DNA from: Devosia equisanguinis
GTDB taxonomy: Bacteria > Pseudomonadota > Alphaproteobacteria > Rhizobiales > Hyphomicrobiaceae
Direction of reading: 5' to 3'
Assembly (NCBI GenBank): GCA_945901835.1
Contig: CAMDMH010000070.1
Coordinates: 1 to 9,885 of the forward strand
Length of the DNA: 9,885 nt
This document shows, piece by piece, positions 6,600 to 9,885 of this stretch. The position numbers were made by a program, and so were the translations under genes. Below the pieces are notes generated by a model. That model did no database searches, was not told the origin of the DNA, and saw nothing but the letters and a program-made list of their open reading frames with translations. How positions within the stretch are numbered: position 1 is the stretch's first letter; each line of letters opens with the position of its first letter.

Positions 6600-7366
6600 A
6601 GGTCGTCATCCTGGCCGGCGGTCTCGGCACGCGACTCTCCGAGGAGACCGATGTTCGCCCCAAGCCGTTGGTGGAAGTCGGCGGGCGTCCGATTCTATGG
6701 CACATCATGAAGCTGTACGCGTCGGCGGGCTTCAACGACTTCGTGATCTGCTGCGGCTACAAGGGCGCGATGATCAAGAAGTACTTTGCCGACTACTATC
6801 TCCAGACTTCGGACATCGTCGTCGACCTCGGCCGCAACTCGATCGAGTATCTGCGGTCGGGCACCGAGGACTGGCGCGTGACGCTGGTCGATACTGGGCA
6901 GGATACGATGACTGGTGGCCGTCTCAAACGGGTGGCGCCGTACCTGGGCGGAACGACGTTCTGCATGACCTACGGGGACGGCGTCAGCGATATCGACATC
7001 AGGAAGGTGGTCGATCTTCACCGGCGGCAGGACAAGCTGGCCACGGTGACGGCTGTGCCATCGCCCGGCCGCTTCGGTATTCTCGACATCTCCGGCAACG
7101 ACAGCGTCGAGCGCTTCCATGAGAAGCCCAGCAACGAGATGGGCTGGATCAACGGCGGCTTCTTCGTGCTCGAGCCGAAGGTGATGGACTACATCGACGG
7201 CGATTCGACGATCTGGGAGCGGCAGCCGCTGGAGAACCTCGCAGCCCAGGGCCATCTCGGCGCATATCGCCACGAAGGTTTCTGGAAGGCGATGGACACG
7301 CTGCGCGATCGGCGCGAACTCGACGAACTGTGGGCCTCCGGCAAGGCGCCCTGGAAGCGCTGGTAG
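6596..7366 (+). CDS. rfbF: Glucose-1-phosphate cytidylyltransferase
   Basis: At 256 residues it is almost exactly the length of Salmonella RfbF (257) and matches it across its whole length. It has the nucleotidyltransferase motif LAGGLGTRLSEET (6-18), PKP with Lys23, ILWHIMK, the family-specific VDTGxxxMTGGRLKR, YGDGVSD with metal-binding Asp128 and Asp132, PPGRFG-like SPGRFG, INGGFFV, and the closing FWKAMDTLRD...GKAPWKRW. The enzyme joins CTP and glucose 1-phosphate to give CDP-glucose and pyrophosphate, the first step to CDP-3,6-dideoxyhexoses and other CDP-6-deoxy sugars. ATG 6596 overlaps the GT2 stop by 4 bases (ATGA), with GAGGAG 8 bases upstream. The usual partner, CDP-glucose 4,6-dehydratase (rfbG), is not in the window; the strand switches right after this gene. 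Confidence 0.95.
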   Translation: MKVVILAGGLGTRLSEETDVRPKPLVEVGGRPILWHIMKLYASAGFNDFVICCGYKGAMIKKYFADYYLQTSDIVVDLGRNSIEYLRSGTEDWRVTLVDTGQDTMTGGRLKRVAPYLGGTTFCMTYGDGVSDIDIRKVVDLHRRQDKLATVTAVPSPGRFGILDISGNDSVERFHEKPSNEMGWINGGFFVLEPKVMDYIDGDSTIWERQPLENLAAQGHLGAYRHEGFWKAMDTLRDRRELDELWASGKAPWKRW

Positions 7367-7386
7367 ATGTGCTATCGCTCTGATCG

Positions 7387-7407
7387 ATCGCGTGCACGGT
7401 GCGTGAT
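7387..7407 (+). terminator. Weak hairpin, possible end of the glycan operon transcript
   Basis: In the 64-base gap between convergent genes, a 9-bp stem (7387-7395 with 7399-7407) around a 3-base loop can form in plus-strand RNA, with six Watson-Crick pairs and three G-U pairs. On the opposite strand the G-U pairs become A-C mismatches, so any function would belong to the plus-strand transcript. There is no U run after it, so it is not a standard intrinsic terminator. Confidence 0.25.
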
Positions 7408-7430
7408 ACGAGCCGCCTCGCCGGATCGCA

Positions 7431-8738
7431 TCAACTCGACGGCGCGTCGAGCTTGCGGGTCAGGTTCTCGAACTCGCGGCGCAGTTCCTCGTTCTTGAAT
7501 ATCTGCTCGAAGGTCGGGGCTTCCAGCTTCTGGATGGCCTCGAAGGACGCGGCGCTGTCGCGCATGAGGTTGCGGAGCTGGTAGCTCGCCTCGACCGTTT
7601 CGAACGTGTTGTCGGCGATGCGCAGATCGTGCGCGGAGCGCTTGCGGGTGGCGGCGAGTTGTTCGCGCTGCTGCATCAGGAAGCGGCGATAGCCCTTGGC
7701 GGCTTCCTCCGACAGCTTCTGGCTTTCGCGATTGGCCTTCAGTGCGCGCTGCTGATCGGGACGGTTGTCGGCGCGCAGCAGCTCTTCGGTCTTGGTGCGC
7801 GCGTTTGCGATGTCCTTGGTGATCGCTTCGAGCTTGGGCATGTACTGCGTGTCGATCTTGGCGATGGCCGTGTCCTGGGCGTGGACCAGCATCGCGAATA
7901 GCGCCGCGTGCATCGCGAAGTACTTGCGGGCCGCGCCGAGGTTGTCGCCGGACTGGCTCATCAGCCGGCCGAGCTGGCCGTCGATCGCCTTGGCCGAATT
8001 GAACACCGCGATGAGCCGCACGAGGTCGCCCGACAGGACGCTGTCCAGCAGCATGTCGACCTGGGCTTGATTCATCTGCACGCCGGTTTTTCCGAGCGCG
8101 TCGGTAACTTCCTTCTTCGACTTCGCGATCTCGTCGCGATTGCCGGCGATTCGTTTGTTGGCGTCGTCGAGGTCGCGCTGGAGGCTGTCGACGGTGTCGG
8201 TGATGATGCCCGGGAGCATGCCATCCTTCGGCGCGGTCAACTGCCGCTCGCGCAGCTTGACCATCCGCTCCTCGAGGTCGCGGATGTTCTTGCGGCGCTC
8301 CTCGATGCGCTTCTGGATGTCGACGACGGGGACTTCCGTGACGATGCCCATGGCACCGTCGAGCAGGTCGCGGATCTTTTTCTCGCGGTCCTCGCGCGTC
8401 TCGGAGAACAGCGGCGGGATCAGGAAATCTTCCCGCGAAGGTAGTTTCTTGGCGTCGGTTCGGTTCTTCGCGGTGTCCTGCAGGATCGCGTCGATCGCCT
8501 GCATCAGCTTGCGCGCCTGCTCGAAGCCGGGATCGCCGGCTCGGGGATCGGCGGCTTCCTGCGAGGGGGCCGTGGGTGCGGCCTGTGCCAGCTGGAAGCG
8601 GTCGGCGCGTGGAGCCTGCGGAACGCAGAGAACAGGATCGCGCGGCGTGCCGGCCATGCTGGAGCCCGCGCCCAAGGTCCAGGCGATCGCAGCGCTCGCC
8701 ACGAGCAGGCCGTTCAGAGGCAGTGTGCGGGCGGCCAT
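7431..8738 (-). CDS. Secreted coiled-coil protein of unknown function
   Basis: This 435-residue protein starts with a signal-peptide-like segment (a hydrophobic stretch at about residues 8-27, then SSMAG with a plausible cleavage near residue 29), so it is probably periplasmic. A low-complexity Ala/Pro/Gln linker follows to ~75. The rest is charged and mostly helical, with long heptad-like Glu/Lys/Arg-rich stretches around 140-215 and 295-370 that look like coiled coils, separated by a more hydrophobic helical block around 225-290 (DMLLDSVLSGDLVRLI onward). No enzymatic motif is seen and no family is recognised with confidence. A structural or scaffold role in the envelope is an inference from composition. 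ATG 8738 is supported by GAGGAGA just upstream. It is convergent with the glycan cluster and lies 100 bases downstream of the next minus-strand gene. Confidence 0.8.
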   Translation of the reverse strand: MAARTLPLNGLLVASAAIAWTLGAGSSMAGTPRDPVLCVPQAPRADRFQLAQAAPTAPSQEAADPRAGDPGFEQARKLMQAIDAILQDTAKNRTDAKKLPSREDFLIPPLFSETREDREKKIRDLLDGAMGIVTEVPVVDIQKRIEERRKNIRDLEERMVKLRERQLTAPKDGMLPGIITDTVDSLQRDLDDANKRIAGNRDEIAKSKKEVTDALGKTGVQMNQAQVDMLLDSVLSGDLVRLIAVFNSAKAIDGQLGRLMSQSGDNLGAARKYFAMHAALFAMLVHAQDTAIAKIDTQYMPKLEAITKDIANARTKTEELLRADNRPDQQRALKANRESQKLSEEAAKGYRRFLMQQREQLAATRKRSAHDLRIADNTFETVEASYQLRNLMRDSAASFEAIQKLEAPTFEQIFKNEELRREFENLTRKLDAPSS

Positions 8739-8838
8739 CGATCTCTCCTCAGGGTACGCGGCATATAGAGGCGAAAATTCGGGCGAATCCGTGTTGCAGC
8801 AAGAGATGTGCCCATGAACCTGTGGTTCGGATTCGTGG

Positions 8839-9591
8839 TTATTCGGCCGTATTCGTCATCGCGTCGGCTCTTTGGACAAGTTCGATCAGCGAAGCGCCAA
8901 CCTGCCGGGCGTCGTTGATTACGGTAATATGGGTGATCCGGGGCTTCGTTCCAGGGATGCGGGCGCGAGTGAGGGGGCCTTCGGCTGGCCAGTTCCCGAG
9001 ATCCAGGCCCAGGCGTAGCTCGCGCGGGCCGACGAGCAGGACGCCGAACTCACGTGGCCGCTGCAAGCTGATGAGATCGCCGGCCGGCGTCGTGACGAGG
9101 CCGGGAAGTGCTTGGGCGATCTCGCGCAGAAGCATATGGGCCAACGGGCGCAGGCCCTTGCCGCGCGCCATCAGCTCGGCAACGGAGGCGCTGGCTGCCG
9201 GCACAGGCGGAGTTGGGGATACAGATATGGGTCGTGGCGGTGCGGGAGTTGGCGCCGCTGGGGGCAGGGGAGCTGTCGTAGCGTGTGTCGGTGCGGGCTG
9301 TGCGGTCGGCGTCGGGCGAGGCGCGGATGTTGCGGGCGGCTGGGGGGCCAAAGGGGGCAGACGCTCCGACGTCTCGCCGTAGATCGGTCGGCCGCCGTTG
9401 TGATGGATGCGCTCCAGCCACGAGGCGTGGGCGAAGGTGAGGCCCTGCGGGCGTAGCCAGTCGATGACCGCATTGCGGTCGGTGAGCCTGGTTCCGTCGA
9501 TCAGCGACATCCAGACGGCGAGCGAACGTCCGGTGCGGGGCTCGAGGTCCTCGATGAACTCACGCTCCAGCTCTGCGTGCTTGCGTGACAT
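8839..9591 (-). CDS. DUF4287-like / DUF5655-like two-domain protein with a Pro/Ala-rich linker
   Basis: The 250-residue protein has an N-terminal part (1-72) resembling DUF4287, with the TGRSLAVWMSLI segment, then WLRPQGLTFAHASWLERI. A linker at about 78-135 is dominated by Pro, Ala and Thr. The C-terminal part (136-250) resembles DUF5655, with a helical start, FGVLLVGPRELRLGLDLG, RITHITVIND and a final helix ending in an acidic tail. These domains are known from uncharacterised cytosolic bacterial proteins; DUF5655 has been described as similar to predicted transport proteins, but no firm function is known. No signal peptide or membrane helix is seen. The start ATG at 9591 has only a weak ribosome site (CCCGCCGCC precedes it). 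The gene lies in the same direction as its neighbours with gaps of 100 and 130 bases, so it may be transcribed on its own. Domain names come from recall of motif patterns and have not been searched. Confidence 0.75.
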   Translation of the reverse strand: MSRKHAELEREFIEDLEPRTGRSLAVWMSLIDGTRLTDRNAVIDWLRPQGLTFAHASWLERIHHNGGRPIYGETSERLPPLAPQPPATSAPRPTPTAQPAPTHATTAPLPPAAPTPAPPRPISVSPTPPVPAASASVAELMARGKGLRPLAHMLLREIAQALPGLVTTPAGDLISLQRPREFGVLLVGPRELRLGLDLGNWPAEGPLTRARIPGTKPRITHITVINDARQVGASLIELVQRADAMTNTAE

Positions 9592-9721
9592 GGCGGCGGG
9601 GCTCGGTCGGCTCAGGGGGCCTTGGGGAGGACGTCTGTAGTCTTTCCCACCTAATGCTGCGAAACGATCGTTCTGTCACGGGTCTTTGCGTGGATGCCGG
9701 GTATGGCGGTGGACGCAGGTT
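9592..9721. other. Intergenic region between two minus-strand genes
   Basis: This 130-base gap upstream of the DUF4287-like gene holds a perfect 10-base palindrome AACGATCGTT (9663-9672) that could be an operator, though a single short palindrome is weak support. It also holds the left arm of an inverted repeat that spans the stop codon of the methyltransferase gene. No convincing -35/-10 pair was found on either strand, and no small ORF with a good ribosome site. Confidence 0.3.
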
Positions 9722-9735
9722 TTACAACCACCGCC
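9705..9735 (-). terminator. GC-rich inverted repeat at the 3' end of the methyltransferase gene
   Basis: GGCGGTGG (9705-9712) and CCACCGCC (9728-9735) are perfect 8-base inverted arms with a 15-base spacer that contains the TAA stop (9722-9724). On the minus-strand transcript this would be a stable hairpin overlapping the last codons. It has no following U run, so termination by it is only possible, not shown. Confidence 0.35.
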
Positions 9736-9885
9736 GCGAGGTCTCCTTGTAGGTGCGGTAGGCGTCGCCGAACTTCGCTTCGAGATGGCGTTCCTCGGGC
9801 AGGATTGCGAGTTGCGTCACGGCGATCGCGAATACCGGCGTCAGGAGCGCGATCCAGATGTTGTGGGCGGCATCGGCGAGCCCCA
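9722..9885 (-). CDS. Isoprenylcysteine carboxyl methyltransferase-family protein, C-terminal end (partial)
   Basis: Reading leftward from the right edge gives 53 residues ending at TAA (9722-9724). A hydrophobic helix (IWIALLTPVFAIAVTQLAIL) is followed by PEERHLEAKFGDAYRTYKET and a final RRWL. The EExxLxxxFGxxYxxY block and terminal Arg-Arg-Trp-Leu are the hallmark C-terminus of the ICMT/PEMT-like membrane methyltransferases, whose closing motif binds S-adenosylmethionine. Bacterial members methylate mostly unknown small or lipid substrates at the inner membrane. The N-terminal membrane helices lie outside the window, so the substrate class and start cannot be judged. Confidence 0.85.
   Translation of the reverse strand, partial: GLADAAHNIWIALLTPVFAIAVTQLAILPEERHLEAKFGDAYRTYKETSRRWL

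Noticed and set aside
5918..7366. A 482-residue plus-strand frame running from inside the GT2 gene into rfbF
   Set aside because: The first ~225 residues are Arg/Ala/Gly-rich out-of-frame GT2 sequence. The real product starts at ATG 6596, where RfbF homology begins.
7435..7451. CTCGAC...GTCGAG hairpin as a terminator
   Set aside because: It lies inside the last codons of the minus-strand gene, has no U run, and such 6-base stems are common by chance in this GC-rich DNA.
8816..8828. GAACC-TGT-GGTTC hairpin 10 bases past the stop of the DUF4287-like gene
   Set aside because: Only a 5-bp stem with no U run, too weak to call a terminator.
8739..8838. Promoter for the secreted coiled-coil protein in the 100-base gap
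   Set aside because: TTGCTG and AATTTT sit 17 bases apart on the minus strand, but the -10 matches the consensus at only three of six positions.

Overview
The window is a GC-rich, densely packed stretch from a proteobacterium, most likely an alphaproteobacterium. That assignment rests on GC-biased codons, short gaps, GTG/TTG starts and gene content; no marker gene is present to settle it.

Plus strand, about 1-7366: a surface-glycan (O-antigen or exopolysaccharide-like) gene cluster. In order it holds the tail of an unrecognised ORF in AT-richer DNA, a polytopic GT-C membrane glycosyltransferase whose 5' end looks lost, a GtrA-type small membrane protein, a UDP-glucuronate decarboxylase-like SDR, a UDP-glucose 6-dehydrogenase gene broken by two in-frame stops, a second SDR (sugar epimerase/reductase type), a GtrB/DPM1-type polyprenyl-phosphate glycosyltransferase, and glucose-1-phosphate cytidylyltransferase (rfbF). 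The last four genes are chained by 4-base stop/start overlaps.

How they fit together: the dehydrogenase would make UDP-glucuronate, and the decarboxylase would convert it to UDP-xylose or a related pentose. RfbF makes CDP-glucose, the entry to CDP-6-deoxy and 3,6-dideoxy sugars, and the second SDR could act late in that branch. The GT-C protein, GtrA-like protein and GT2 enzyme form the classic three-part Gtr arrangement: charge a lipid carrier with a sugar, flip it, and transfer the sugar to a glycan outside. Two of the eight plus-strand genes appear damaged, so this copy of the cluster may be decaying, or the sequence may contain errors.

Minus strand, 7431-9885: a different, convergent group unrelated to sugar metabolism. 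It holds a secreted coiled-coil protein of unknown function, a DUF4287-DUF5655-like protein with a long Pro/Ala linker, and the C-terminal end of an isoprenylcysteine carboxyl methyltransferase-family membrane protein that runs off the window. No RNA gene, CRISPR array or intact mobile element was seen. No gap exceeds about 130 bases.
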